This document shows positions 17,919 through 25,923 of a DNA stretch of 64,000 nucleotides, piece by piece. Below the pieces are notes generated by a model. That model did not search any database. It was not told where the DNA came from and saw only the letters and a program-made list of their open reading frames with translations. Every line of letters begins with the position of its first letter. The stretch's first letter is position 1. Made by a program: the position numbers and the translations under genes. Source of the DNA: an uncultured Pseudomonadota bacterium (lineage in GTDB: Bacteria; Pseudomonadota; Alphaproteobacteria; Rs-D84); NCBI GenBank assembly GCA_902793435.1, contig CADBDF010000002.1, positions 1 through 64,000 of the forward strand, read 5' to 3'.

Positions 17919-18488
17919 ATGGCGACATTTATTGCAAATGATATGCGTGTGGGTTGGGTTATTTCCCACAATGGAAAACGTTATTCTGTGACATCAATTA
18001 CCAAGGTTAAACCGGGCAAGGGTGGTGCGTTTGTCCAGGCAGACCTGCGTGATATCGATTCGGGAAACAAGGGCGGTGATCGTTGGCGTGCCGAAGACAA
18101 GGTTGAAAAATTGATGGTCGAAGATTTGGAATGTCAATATTTGTATTCTGATGGGACTGATGCATATTTTATGAATTTGTCTGATTATGAGCAATTTACC
18201 ATGCCAAACGATTCGTTGGGCGATCAAATGAAATTTTTGGCACCTGAAATGATGGTGCGTGCCAATTTTGTCGAAGGTCACCCTGTATCAATCACTTTGC
18301 CGAAAACGGTTGTTGCGACGGTTGTTGAAACAGAACCTGCATTAAAAGGTCAAACAGCAACTGGCTCTGGGGGAAAGCCGGCGGTATTGGATAATGGTAT
18401 TCGTGTTCAGGTTCCTGTATTTATCGAACAAGATGAAAAAATCGTTGTAAATACAGAAACTTTGGAATATGTCGAACGCGCAAAATAA
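17919..18488 (+). CDS. efp: Elongation factor P
   Basis: Relieves ribosome stalling at polyproline stretches. 189 aa with the three-domain EF-P layout. The modified tip is KPGKGGAF, with Lys34 at the position that is lysylated in many bacteria. ATG 17919 is chosen because it gives the standard MATFIANDMRVG start and follows AAAGGA; the longer frame from 17886 does not fit. A terminator follows. Confidence 0.95.
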   Translation: MATFIANDMRVGWVISHNGKRYSVTSITKVKPGKGGAFVQADLRDIDSGNKGGDRWRAEDKVEKLMVEDLECQYLYSDGTDAYFMNLSDYEQFTMPNDSLGDQMKFLAPEMMVRANFVEGHPVSITLPKTVVATVVETEPALKGQTATGSGGKPAVLDNGIRVQVPVFIEQDEKIVVNTETLEYVERAK

Positions 18489-18510
18489 TGTTTTTTAAAA
18501 AAATCAAGTG

Positions 18511-18541
18511 AAATTGGTGAAATTTTTTCACCAATTTTTTT
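18511..18541 (+). terminator. Intrinsic terminator of efp
   Basis: An 11-bp stem (18511-18521 with 18528-18538, AAATTGGTGAA and its complement) followed by a T-run. Confidence 0.85.
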
Positions 18542-18614
18542 ATGTTTATATTTTTTTAGGTCGCATTTTGTGGTATAATACACTTGCAAACAAACTATAA
18601 CGATGGGGAAAAAA

Positions 18615-19169
18615 ATGAAAAAAATTCTGCTTTTTGCGGGTGTTGCTGGGGTTTTGATGTCCGGCATGGCTGTTGCGTTTGAAACAAATACTGTGACATA
18701 CGCGGCTTTTCCAGAAATTAATTATGATTCAAATCATCCGTATGCGTCAAAAAAACAGGCGGACGGTAGTATTAAAATAAATCATGCAACAACAAAATAT
18801 GTCCAGGCCCGCAAGACCGAGGCAAATAATCTGGTGACGACTTTGGCAACCCGGACAAACACAGATAATGGTGTTGTGACGGCGAATAAAACCGCGATTG
18901 AGGGAACGACCGGTGCAACCACATGGGCAGAGAAAGGTTTGCAAAATAACAGACAGGTGACCGCCGGATTGCGTGATACGGTTTGTGATAATTTAACCAA
19001 CGAATATAGTGGTTGTGGATATATAACAATGGGCGGAACATCTGCGACGGGTGATGCCGGTGCGGTGACCGATGGAACAACCGCCTCAACAGCCAAATAT
19101 AAATGGGTTAAAATAAAAACAAATTGTGGTGTCACAGGTCAGGAAAATGCCGCGAATTGTCAAAATTAA
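18615..19169 (+). CDS. Small secreted protein, unknown
   Basis: 184 aa with a signal peptide (MKKILLFAGVAGVLMSGMAVA). The mature part is Thr/Ala/Asn-rich with a coiled-coil-like middle (TTKYVQARKTEANNLVTTLATRTNTDNG) and a Cys-containing end in which KYKWVKIKTNCG resembles the Trp-bearing end modules of the other secreted proteins here. ATG 18615 is favoured over 18603 because GATGGGG then serves as the ribosome-binding site. A TATAAT lies at 18574-18579. It is followed on the same strand by another secreted protein. Confidence 0.6.
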   Translation: MKKILLFAGVAGVLMSGMAVAFETNTVTYAAFPEINYDSNHPYASKKQADGSIKINHATTKYVQARKTEANNLVTTLATRTNTDNGVVTANKTAIEGTTGATTWAEKGLQNNRQVTAGLRDTVCDNLTNEYSGCGYITMGGTSATGDAGAVTDGTTASTAKYKWVKIKTNCGVTGQENAANCQN

Positions 19170-19229
19170 TTAAGTTTTAGTTTGTTATTACGGGATAAAA
19201 ATAAAAGATAAATAAAAAAAGGAAAACCA

Positions 19230-20726
19230 ATGTTCAAACGAAATTTTTTGGTAAAAATGTTATCTGTGTTGGCGGTTGCGTCAATTACATCGTTTGCTGG
19301 TATTGGTGTATCATACGCGGCGGGCGATGAGGTTGATGAAAATGCTGGGACGGGTTCAACCGAAACACCGACTGGCAATGACCCTGTGGGTGCGGCGACA
19401 GGCATAAAGATTGCAACAAAATCTTTTAATGATGCGCGTTTTTCGTATGTGCGTCGTGATTTAGATAATACAATTGCAACGATTCGTGATGTTGTATCCA
19501 ATGCAATAACAAATACAAACAATATTGCCGCGTTGCAATCTGGTAAGCAAACACGTCCTGACGATAACCATGCATGCCCAGCGGGTAAAACATGTTTGTT
19601 GGTGACAGATACATCAGGCATACGCAATTGGTATGAAATTATTGATTGTAATGAAAGTGCTTTCTTGGCCAATGTTGGTTCGGATTACGGGTTTGGAAAT
19701 AGTGGGTATTATGGTGGGTACACAAATGGTTCGACGGGATATCGTGCGTGTACGGAATCCAATGCAAATTGTGGTGAAAATCAATGGATGCGTTCTTTTG
19801 CAAATGGTGTCGTGTATGGTGAGGCGCGTGCGGTTCAAATATCAAATTCAGAGGGGACAATTGTGACTTTGCCACAAAATGTACAGTCGGGTAATGTTTG
19901 TGTGTGCCGTGCGACGGGGTATCGTGTCAAAAATGGTGATACATATGGTGCATTGCAACCGATTTATACGGATGCTTGGGTTGTTTATCGTAATCATGCA
20001 AATACAGACCAGGCATGTTTGCATAATTGTGCATTTGATGGTGATTCACAAAGTGGTAGTGGTATAGATGTGCCATATTATGCATCTATTTCAAATACAT
20101 GTGTTGGTGGTGGTGCGTCTGTGGCAAATATGTGCACAATTGATCCATGGTTTGCAAGTATTGTGACAACAAATCCGCAAACGGCTGTGATTGGTTATGA
20201 TGGAAATAATGGTGATTGGAATACGGGTATTTGTGGTACTGCAGCCCAGGGTTCGGCGGATTATTTGTGGTGTAAAAATAGTAATGCGGCGAATTCAACG
20301 GTAGAAACGTCTTGGTGTTGGGATGATGGTTCATGTGCGCCAAATTCTTGGATTGTTAATTATTCAGATGTAAATGCGTCTTTGACAGGTGGTGCGAATA
20401 ATCCAAAGTTGTATGGTCGTGCATATTGTACAGATATGGATACAACAAATGTTGCCTCTGGTACGTTGTTGAATGGTACAGAAATAGGAAATAAGATTTT
20501 GCAGGGTTATGATAATGATGGATTGGCATGTGTTTGTCAGGTACAAAAATATAAAAATGCTGCGGCTACGACTATGACAGATGTGCAAAATCCAAAGTAC
20601 ATATATACAGGTATAACTGATGTTAAGTGTCATGAATTCTGTCAATCTTTGTGCGTGAATTATTTCAAAGATAACGCAGATAACAGTTTGTTGCGTGATT
20701 TAGCAGGAACATGTCCGTTGGATTAA
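19230..20726 (+). CDS. Secreted Cys-rich surface protein with CPAGKxCLLV module
   Basis: 498 aa, signal peptide ending SFAGIGVSYA. Residues about 59-135 (IKIATKSFNDARFSY, NTIATIRDVVSN, ACPAGKTCLLVTDTSG, NWYEI) closely match the C-terminal end of the 654-aa protein at 46948-48912. After this module come about 360 residues rich in Gly, Asn, Thr and Cys (CVCRATGYRV, CLHNCAFDG, CHEFCQSLCVNYF), implying many disulfides. No family is recognised; an exported adhesin-like role is inferred. A GNRA-loop terminator follows. Confidence 0.65.
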   Translation: MFKRNFLVKMLSVLAVASITSFAGIGVSYAAGDEVDENAGTGSTETPTGNDPVGAATGIKIATKSFNDARFSYVRRDLDNTIATIRDVVSNAITNTNNIAALQSGKQTRPDDNHACPAGKTCLLVTDTSGIRNWYEIIDCNESAFLANVGSDYGFGNSGYYGGYTNGSTGYRACTESNANCGENQWMRSFANGVVYGEARAVQISNSEGTIVTLPQNVQSGNVCVCRATGYRVKNGDTYGALQPIYTDAWVVYRNHANTDQACLHNCAFDGDSQSGSGIDVPYYASISNTCVGGGASVANMCTIDPWFASIVTTNPQTAVIGYDGNNGDWNTGICGTAAQGSADYLWCKNSNAANSTVETSWCWDDGSCAPNSWIVNYSDVNASLTGGANNPKLYGRAYCTDMDTTNVASGTLLNGTEIGNKILQGYDNDGLACVCQVQKYKNAAATTMTDVQNPKYIYTGITDVKCHEFCQSLCVNYFKDNADNSLLRDLAGTCPLD

Positions 20727-20751
20727 AAAAGTTTCTTTGTGTGTGGGAAAA

Positions 20752-20776
20752 GGTCGTGGGAAACCGCGACCTTTTA
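20752..20776 (+). terminator. Intrinsic terminator with GAAA tetraloop
   Basis: GGTCGTGG (20752-20759), loop GAAA, CCGCGACC (20764-20771), then T4. It separates the secreted protein from the convergent aldolase gene. Confidence 0.75.
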
Positions 20777-20778
20777 TT

Positions 20779-21729
20779 TTAAATCTTGTTATTGCTGTGG
20801 AAAACTTCGCGGATTAAAAATATACAATAATCGCGGATTGCATCGCGTCCCATGTCGAAATATTGGCGTGGATTAAAATTAGATGGGTCGTCGTGTAAAT
20901 TTTTACGAACCGCCGCGGTAAATGCCAAACGTAAATCACTGTCGATATTTATTTTACAGATGTGTGTTTTTGTTGCAGCAAAATTTAATTGCTCTAAACT
21001 GATGCCGATTGCATTTTGTATGTTGCCACCGTATTGATTTATTGTTTTAATGAAATCCGCCGGAATGGATGATGCGCCATGCAAAACCAATGGTGTATAT
21101 GGAATGTTGTTTTGTATTTGTTCCAAAATATCGAATCGTAATTTTTCATCGGCGTTTTTTCGTTTATATGCCCCATGTGATGTTCCAATCGCAATTGCCA
21201 AAGAATCTGTTTCGGTTTGGCGGACAAATTCATAAACAGAATCTGGGTCGGTATAAACGGATTTTGTGCCAAATGTATTTTCGTCTTCGATACCGGATAA
21301 TTCGCCCAGTTCTGATTCGACTGAAACATTACGTGCGTGTGCGTATCGTGCAATTTCAGCGACTGTGGTGATATTATCGTCAATGTCGTGTTTGCTGAAA
21401 TCTAACATTACACTGGAAAAACCGATGTTAATTGCGTGCATGCATGATTCAACCGATTTTCCATGATCCAAGTGCAGGCATATTTGTTCGTTTGGTTGTA
21501 TTTTTGCGCCGCTAATCATTCCCATCAGCATATCGTCACCCATATATTTTAATGCCGATTCGGAAATTGCAATGATAACGGGGCTGTGGGTCAGGCGTGC
21601 CGCCGAAATAATTGCTTGGATAGTTTCCATGTTGTATGCGTTAAATGCTGGGACCGCAAAACCGCCATGTCGCAATGCGTTTTGCAACAGTTTTTGCCCG
21701 GAATTTAAGCCAAAATAACGATATTCCAT
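20779..21729 (-). CDS. fba: Class II fructose-bisphosphate aldolase family protein
   Basis: Zinc-dependent aldolase of glycolysis/gluconeogenesis. 316 aa with the family motifs AVPAFNAYNMETIQAI, ICLHLDHGKS (zinc His), SVMLDFSKHD, VESELGELSG, IGTSHGAYK and LHGASSIP. The conserved HGAYK and HGAS segments fit fructose-1,6-bisphosphate aldolase, but a tagatose-bisphosphate aldolase role cannot be ruled out from sequence alone. Monocistronic on the minus strand. Confidence 0.88.
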   Translation of the reverse strand: MEYRYFGLNSGQKLLQNALRHGGFAVPAFNAYNMETIQAIISAARLTHSPVIIAISESALKYMGDDMLMGMISGAKIQPNEQICLHLDHGKSVESCMHAINIGFSSVMLDFSKHDIDDNITTVAEIARYAHARNVSVESELGELSGIEDENTFGTKSVYTDPDSVYEFVRQTETDSLAIAIGTSHGAYKRKNADEKLRFDILEQIQNNIPYTPLVLHGASSIPADFIKTINQYGGNIQNAIGISLEQLNFAATKTHICKINIDSDLRLAFTAAVRKNLHDDPSNFNPRQYFDMGRDAIRDYCIFLIREVFHSNNKI

Positions 21730-21804
21730 GAAATATCCCCCCCGTTGAAAATTATGTTAGCAAATATAAAAATCTTTGTTCCATAAATTTTTTTGATATA
21801 AAAT

Positions 21805-21834
21805 TTGACAGTCTAAAATTTTGTGCAATAATAT
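21805..21834 (+). promoter_or_regulatory. Promoter of the lipoprotein gene
   Basis: TTGACA (21805-21810), an 18-bp spacer and TAATAT (21829-21834), about 55 bases before the ATG at 21890. The leader contains a short ATCTG-CATAA-CAGAT hairpin. Confidence 0.55.
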
Positions 21835-21889
21835 TTTGTGAAGTAGGTGATAAAACCGTCATCTGCATAACAGATATAAAGGAAACAAA

Positions 21890-22264
21890 ATGAAAAAATG
21901 TTTAGCTTTGGTCGCATTTATTGCTTTGGCTGCATGCGGCGGTTCGTATGATTATTACAAAGGCGATGTTCGTTATGTCCAAGATGGCGAAGATTGCATT
22001 TATTATGCTGGTGAATCTGCAAATCATTATTCACGTGATGTTGATACCGCAGATTTAGATAAAAAGATTGTTTATCGTTACACACGTTGTGCTGATTTGT
22101 ATGCTCGTGATATGGGTGGCAAAACAGTTCGCAACGAACGTCGTGTTATGACACCGGCTGCGGAACCAAAAGCAGAATCTGTGGTCGTTAAACCGGTTGT
22201 TGTTAAAAAATCTTGCAATGCATGTTCTGCCAAGAAAACAACAATCCAATACGTCGTTATGTAA
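21890..22264 (+). CDS. Small lipoprotein
   Basis: 124 aa. A lipobox LAAC with Cys16 follows a short hydrophobic leader (MKKCLALVAFIALAAC), so it should be lipid-anchored. The mature part is Tyr- and Asp-rich (GGSYDYYKGDVRYVQDGEDCIYYAGESANHYSRD) with a basic C-terminal section containing CNAC. No family is recognised. It stands alone with its own promoter and terminator, which suggests separate and possibly strong expression. Confidence 0.7.
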   Translation: MKKCLALVAFIALAACGGSYDYYKGDVRYVQDGEDCIYYAGESANHYSRDVDTADLDKKIVYRYTRCADLYARDMGGKTVRNERRVMTPAAEPKAESVVVKPVVVKKSCNACSAKKTTIQYVVM

Positions 22265-22330
22265 TGACATGGAAATTGGTGCAGCGATGCATCATGTTTG
22301 ATGATTAGGTCTATCCTGATCAATGGTTTT

Positions 22331-22367
22331 GATGATGTGGTGGCGCGTTTGCGCCATCATTTTTTTT
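22331..22367 (+). terminator. Intrinsic terminator
   Basis: Core TGGCGC-GTTT-GCGCCA (22341-22356) with extra flanking pairs, followed by T7-8. It lies between the lipoprotein and the VirB2-like gene. Confidence 0.8.
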
Positions 22368-22437
22368 ATATTTTTTGTTTTGAAAAATATTGTGTTTTGT
22401 GGTAAAATTGCATTGATAAATATAAAAAGGAGATATC

Positions 22438-22800
22438 ATGAAAAATTATACAAAAGTTTTAGTGTTTGCTGCGATTGTGGCTTTGGTTATTGTTCCTGCG
22501 CATGCGGCGGGTACGGATAACAGTGCGTTGTGTTCGTTGGTTGGCAAAATGCAGGGTGTTTTTAAAACATTGCGTATTTTGGCATTTGTTGGTGCTGGAT
22601 TTTATATGGCCGAATGGGCATGGGGTTGGATTTCCAAAGGCGAAGTTAAAATGGACGATGTAAAAAAGAAAGGAACCGGTTTGCTGGTTGGATTTAGTTT
22701 GTTGTTCTTAATCGGTGTGGTTTTGTCTTTCTTGATGTCTGCGGCCAGTGATGGTGGTTCGTTTGGTTGTAAAGAAATCACAACGGGTTGGGGCAAATAA
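22438..22800 (+). CDS. VirB2/TrbC-like small membrane protein
   Basis: 120 aa. A cleavable signal peptide (ending VPAHAAG) is followed by two membrane helices, VFKTLRILAFVGAGFYMAEWAWGWI split by a short basic loop from GLLVGFSLLFLIGVVLSFLM, with Cys residues near both ends. Size and layout match VirB2/TrbC pilin subunits of type IV secretion. No other vir/trb genes are in the window, so the role is uncertain. AAGGAGAT ribosome-binding site. Confidence 0.6.
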   Translation: MKNYTKVLVFAAIVALVIVPAHAAGTDNSALCSLVGKMQGVFKTLRILAFVGAGFYMAEWAWGWISKGEVKMDDVKKKGTGLLVGFSLLFLIGVVLSFLMSAASDGGSFGCKEITTGWGK

Positions 22801-22821
22801 TCCAAACCAAAATAAAATTAA

Positions 22822-22850
22822 AATCGGGTGGGATTCCACCCGATTTTTTT
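22822..22850 (+). terminator. Intrinsic terminator
   Basis: AATCGGGTGG (22822-22831), loop GATT, CCACCCGATT (22836-22845), then T-run. It ends the VirB2-like gene. Confidence 0.9.
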
Positions 22851-22871
22851 GTTGGGTTTTAAAACTTGTTT

Positions 22872-23099
22872 TTATTGTTTGTTGTCTTCGACATTTGCCA
22901 ATGAATATAACACAGACGATATCAAAGATTGATATGGGACGTGTTGTTGGTTTGCCAATTCTTTGATTTTATCCAATATGGCATGTGGAATTCGCATGTT
23001 TATAACGCAATCACTTTTATTAAATGTGCGATAGGCCGCGTATTCTTTTAACAGAGCCTCTATATTCATAATGAATAATTGTTGCATAACATTTGGCAT
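22872..23099 (-). CDS. Ribbon-helix-helix DNA-binding protein (antitoxin-like)
   Basis: 75 aa. The C-terminal half (VINMRIPHAILDKIKELANQ, then VPYQSLISSVLYSL) has the strand-helix-helix pattern of CopG/RHH repressors found in type II toxin-antitoxin systems. No toxin gene lies beside it on either side, so it may be an orphan antitoxin or a stand-alone repressor. The start at 23099 follows AGGGG. The 12-bp tandem repeats at 23127-23234, just upstream, are a plausible operator array. Confidence 0.65.
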   Translation of the reverse strand: MPNVMQQLFIMNIEALLKEYAAYRTFNKSDCVINMRIPHAILDKIKELANQQHVPYQSLISSVLYSLANVEDNKQ

Positions 23100-23126
23100 A
23101 GTTTTTACCCCTATACATTATTCAAC

Positions 23127-23234
23127 ACAAACGTCAATATCCGTGTCTTTACGATTGACTATATCAATGTATTTACATTTGTCAATACATTTGTGAATAC
23201 CGCTGTCAGCACGCGTGTCAGCACTTTTGTAGGG
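23127..23234. repeat. Degenerate 12-bp tandem repeat array, nine units
   Basis: Nine consecutive 12-bp units can be read with no gaps. The clearest are ACATTTGTCAAT, ACATTTGTGAAT, ACCGCTGTCAGC and ACGCGTGTCAGC, with A at position 1 in all units and GT at positions 7-8 in eight of nine. It begins 28 bases upstream of the RHH gene start and ends about 110 bases before tolB. An operator for the RHH protein is the simplest idea. Confidence 0.7.
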
Positions 23235-23342
23235 GCGAATGTATTGTTTAAATAAATTTGATTTTTGGATTTTTTGTGGCTAAACTTTGGGTGCATATTT
23301 ATATGAATTTTATTTTTTAATTTTTTAAGGAAAGGATAAAAA

Positions 23343-24659
23343 ATGCTGAAAAAAATTTTTGCAATGATTTTTTGTGCGCTTTTGGCAATGCCGTCGCATG
23401 CTGAATTAAAGGTTGATATTGTTGCTGGTAATGTATCACCGGTTGCAATCGCGTTGCAAAAAGTTGAATTTGGCAAAGGTGTCGCGAAAGCAGATGCGGA
23501 AATGGTGCGTTCGGTTGTGGAAAATGATTTAAAATCGACGGGACTGTTTCGTTTGATAAACCAAGATGCCTATCCGCAATTTGTGAAATTTAATGATATG
23601 CCTGATTTTAAATTATGGGAAACAATACGTGCCCAGGTTTTGGTTCAATCAAAAATGACTAAACAAAAAAATAATATGTATAAACTGGAATTCTATGTTT
23701 GGGATATGGCTGGCAAAGAACAGATAGAGGCGCAAAGTTTGGCGGCGTCCAAAAAATCTATTCGTCGTATGGCGCATTTGATGGCTGATGCGATTTATGA
23801 AAGATTGACGGGCGAGGTTGGTTATTTTGATACTCAAATCGTGTTTATTGCGGAAACAGGTGATGTTTCTAATCGTGTTAAACGTATGGCAATTATGGAC
23901 CAAGATGGTTTTGGTATGCGGTATTTGTCTGATAAAAATACTTTTGTTATGTCGCCACGTTTTTCGCCAAATATGCGAACAATAGTATTTTTATCTTATC
24001 GTGATGATAAACCTATGATTTGGACATTGGATTTAGATACCGGGGCGCAACGCAGACTTGGTGAATTTGGTGGTATGAATTTTGCGCCACGTTTTTCGCC
24101 AGATGGAACAAAGGTTGCAATGTCTTTGGTGCGTGGTGGTGATACACACATTTTTGAATACAATATAAATACGCATGAATTGAAACAATTAACATTTGGA
24201 CATTCGTTGAATACATCACCGTCTTATTCGCCTGATGGAATGCAGTTGGCGTTTAATTCTGATAAATCTGGCAGCCAGCAAATTCATGTTATGGATTTGA
24301 ATACTGGCACCGAAGAACGTATCACATTTGGGGCGGGGCGGTATGCAACACCGGCTTGGTCGCCAGATGGTCAGTTTATTGCATTTACTAAAATAGCCGA
24401 TGACACATTTTATATCGGTATTATGGGACCAGATGGCAAACGCGAAAAAATATTGGCGGGTGGTTGGTATATGGAGGCGCCTTCGTGGGCACCGGGCTCG
24501 CGCAGATTGGTTTATTATGAAACTGAAAAATCTGGAGATGGCATGGACCGTATGAGTCATTTGCGTAGTGTCGATATTACGGGTATGAATATATATGATA
24601 TTGAATTGCCGGATGGGGTAAACGGTGTTGAGCCAACATGGTCACCAAAATTGCAGTAA
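23343..24659 (+). CDS. tolB: Tol-Pal system protein TolB
   Basis: Periplasmic component of the Tol-Pal system that keeps the outer membrane attached during division. 438 aa: signal peptide (MLKKIFAMIFCALLAMPSHA), an N-terminal alpha/beta domain (LKVDIVAGNVSPVAIAL...), then a six-bladed beta-propeller with repeated PRFSPDGTKVAMSL, PSYSPDGMQLAFNS and PAWSPDGQFIAFTK blocks. AAGGAAAGGA ribosome-binding site. The usual tolQRA and pal neighbours are absent; the next gene is a secreted nuclease 4 bases on. Confidence 0.95.
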   Translation: MLKKIFAMIFCALLAMPSHAELKVDIVAGNVSPVAIALQKVEFGKGVAKADAEMVRSVVENDLKSTGLFRLINQDAYPQFVKFNDMPDFKLWETIRAQVLVQSKMTKQKNNMYKLEFYVWDMAGKEQIEAQSLAASKKSIRRMAHLMADAIYERLTGEVGYFDTQIVFIAETGDVSNRVKRMAIMDQDGFGMRYLSDKNTFVMSPRFSPNMRTIVFLSYRDDKPMIWTLDLDTGAQRRLGEFGGMNFAPRFSPDGTKVAMSLVRGGDTHIFEYNINTHELKQLTFGHSLNTSPSYSPDGMQLAFNSDKSGSQQIHVMDLNTGTEERITFGAGRYATPAWSPDGQFIAFTKIADDTFYIGIMGPDGKREKILAGGWYMEAPSWAPGSRRLVYYETEKSGDGMDRMSHLRSVDITGMNIYDIELPDGVNGVEPTWSPKLQ

Positions 24660-24663
24660 AATT

Positions 24664-25083
24664 ATGTGGTTTAGGAAAGGGTTTTTTGCAGGATTATTAT
24701 TGTCGATGTTTGTATCGGCGGCAGGTGCAGTGCCTGCGGTTGTAAAATATGTCATTGATGGCGATACTTTTTCCGCAGGTGTAAAATTGGCAGATGATAC
24801 GGTTGTGTCTGTTCGTGTTCGTATTCGTAATGTTGATACGCCTGAAATGCATGGTGAATGTGTTGATGAAATTGTTGCTGCAAATGTTGCGAGAAATCGG
24901 TTGGCTGAATTGTTGCCGGTGGATAGCGTTGTTGAATTAGAAAATATCAAAGACGATAAATACCTGGGTAGAATTGATGCAACGGTCAAAGATTCACGTG
25001 GTCGTGATGTTGGTCGCACTTTGATTCGTGAAGGTTTAGGTCGTGGGTATAATGGCGGAAAGCGCAAAACATGGTGTAAATAA
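24664..25083 (+). CDS. Secreted thermonuclease-like protein (SNase domain)
   Basis: 139 aa with a signal peptide (FFAGLLLSMFVSAAGA) and a staphylococcal-nuclease fold: VIDGDTFSAGV, RVRIRNVDTPEMHG, ANVARNRLAELL and DKYLGRIDATV, then GREGLGR-type end (LIREGLGRGYN). The Arg and Asp residues of the SNase active site (RIRNVDTPE, DKYLGR) are present. ATG 24664 comes 4 bases after the tolB stop, so it is co-transcribed with tolB. Probable periplasmic or secreted DNA/RNA hydrolase. Confidence 0.85.
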   Translation: MWFRKGFFAGLLLSMFVSAAGAVPAVVKYVIDGDTFSAGVKLADDTVVSVRVRIRNVDTPEMHGECVDEIVAANVARNRLAELLPVDSVVELENIKDDKYLGRIDATVKDSRGRDVGRTLIREGLGRGYNGGKRKTWCK

Positions 25084-25089
25084 AAATCG

Positions 25090-25192
25090 TATCGAAATAT
25101 AACCGGACATCTGCTTGTTGCTGGCTCGTTTATGTAGCAACACGTACACTGCACTCGCCATCAACGTCGCATCTGTGCGTTATCTTTCGATA
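25090..25192. repeat. Large nested inverted repeat, copy A
   Basis: Outer arms 25090-25103 and 25179-25192 match over 13 of 14 positions. Inner partial arms (GTTGCTGGCTCG against CTCGCCATCAAC) and a central TGTA-N8-TACA complete a roughly 100-bp imperfect hairpin. A T7 run follows near 25198, so it could end the tolB-nuclease transcript. The centre (TTATGTA...GTACACTGC) is shared with copy B at 42529-42630. Confidence 0.65.
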
Positions 25193-25213
25193 TTTAGTTT
25201 TTTTATTTTCTGA

Positions 25214-25921
25214 TTATGCGCTGTGGCGATTGATTGATTCATGAATTTCTTCCAATGTTGCGCTGGCGGGTAATAAGTTTTCAAAATACATGTTTGCTAT
25301 ACCGCTACGCATTTTGCCGCGCTTTGGCCAATATAATCCTGCGTCTGTGCCAACTGGTAAGATTGGTAATTTTAATTCGTGTGCCAAAAACATCAATCCG
25401 CGTTTTAATGCGGGATGTTGGCCTGGCATTGTGCGTGTGCCTTCGGGATAGACAACTAATGTGTATCCGTTCATAATTTTATCTGCAACCCGGTCTGTTA
25501 ATTTACGCATATTTGTTTTGCCACGCGCACGATTTACGCCAATAAATCCAACGCGCCAAAATGCCCAACCGTAAATTGGTATCCATAATAATTCTCGTTT
25601 CAAAATAAAAAAAGATTTTGGAATTGTCATAAATAATATTGCCACTTCCAATATGGACATATGTTTGGCGGCAATTATTGCCTTGCCGTCGGTGCGTGTA
25701 TTTGTGTTGGGTTTTGTTGGAATGCCATTTTCTTCAACCGGTGGATAATGAATCGTGTATGTTATGCCTGCAATTTTTCGTGCCAAAAACAATACGCCCA
25801 TTGTTTCGACACGCATCGCAATTCGTGTCAATTTTTTGTTTATTAAACTAAGCCCCAAAAAAGGAGTCCAAATAATAAAATAAATCGATAATACAAATTT
25901 GAAAATAATTGTTTTTAACAT
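25214..25921 (-). CDS. plsC: 1-acyl-sn-glycerol-3-phosphate acyltransferase
   Basis: Adds the second acyl chain to form phosphatidate. 235 aa with an N-terminal membrane segment. The motifs are KHMSILE (H-x4-E, an alphaproteobacterial variant of H-x4-D), GFIGVNRARGKTNM, and YPEGTRTMPGQ with PILPVGTDAG. It is the last gene of the minus-strand operon ftsE-ftsX-DUF218-plsC, two bases after the DUF218 stop. Together with PlsY it supplies the phospholipid backbone. Confidence 0.92.
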   Translation of the reverse strand: MLKTIIFKFVLSIYFIIWTPFLGLSLINKKLTRIAMRVETMGVLFLARKIAGITYTIHYPPVEENGIPTKPNTNTRTDGKAIIAAKHMSILEVAILFMTIPKSFFILKRELLWIPIYGWAFWRVGFIGVNRARGKTNMRKLTDRVADKIMNGYTLVVYPEGTRTMPGQHPALKRGLMFLAHELKLPILPVGTDAGLYWPKRGKMRSGIANMYFENLLPASATLEEIHESINRHSA

Positions 25922-25923
25922 AA

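Noticed and set aside
23159-23476. Minus-strand frame ending in a VLTx repeat
   Set aside because: The repeat comes from translating the 12-bp tandem array, and the rest is antisense to tolB.
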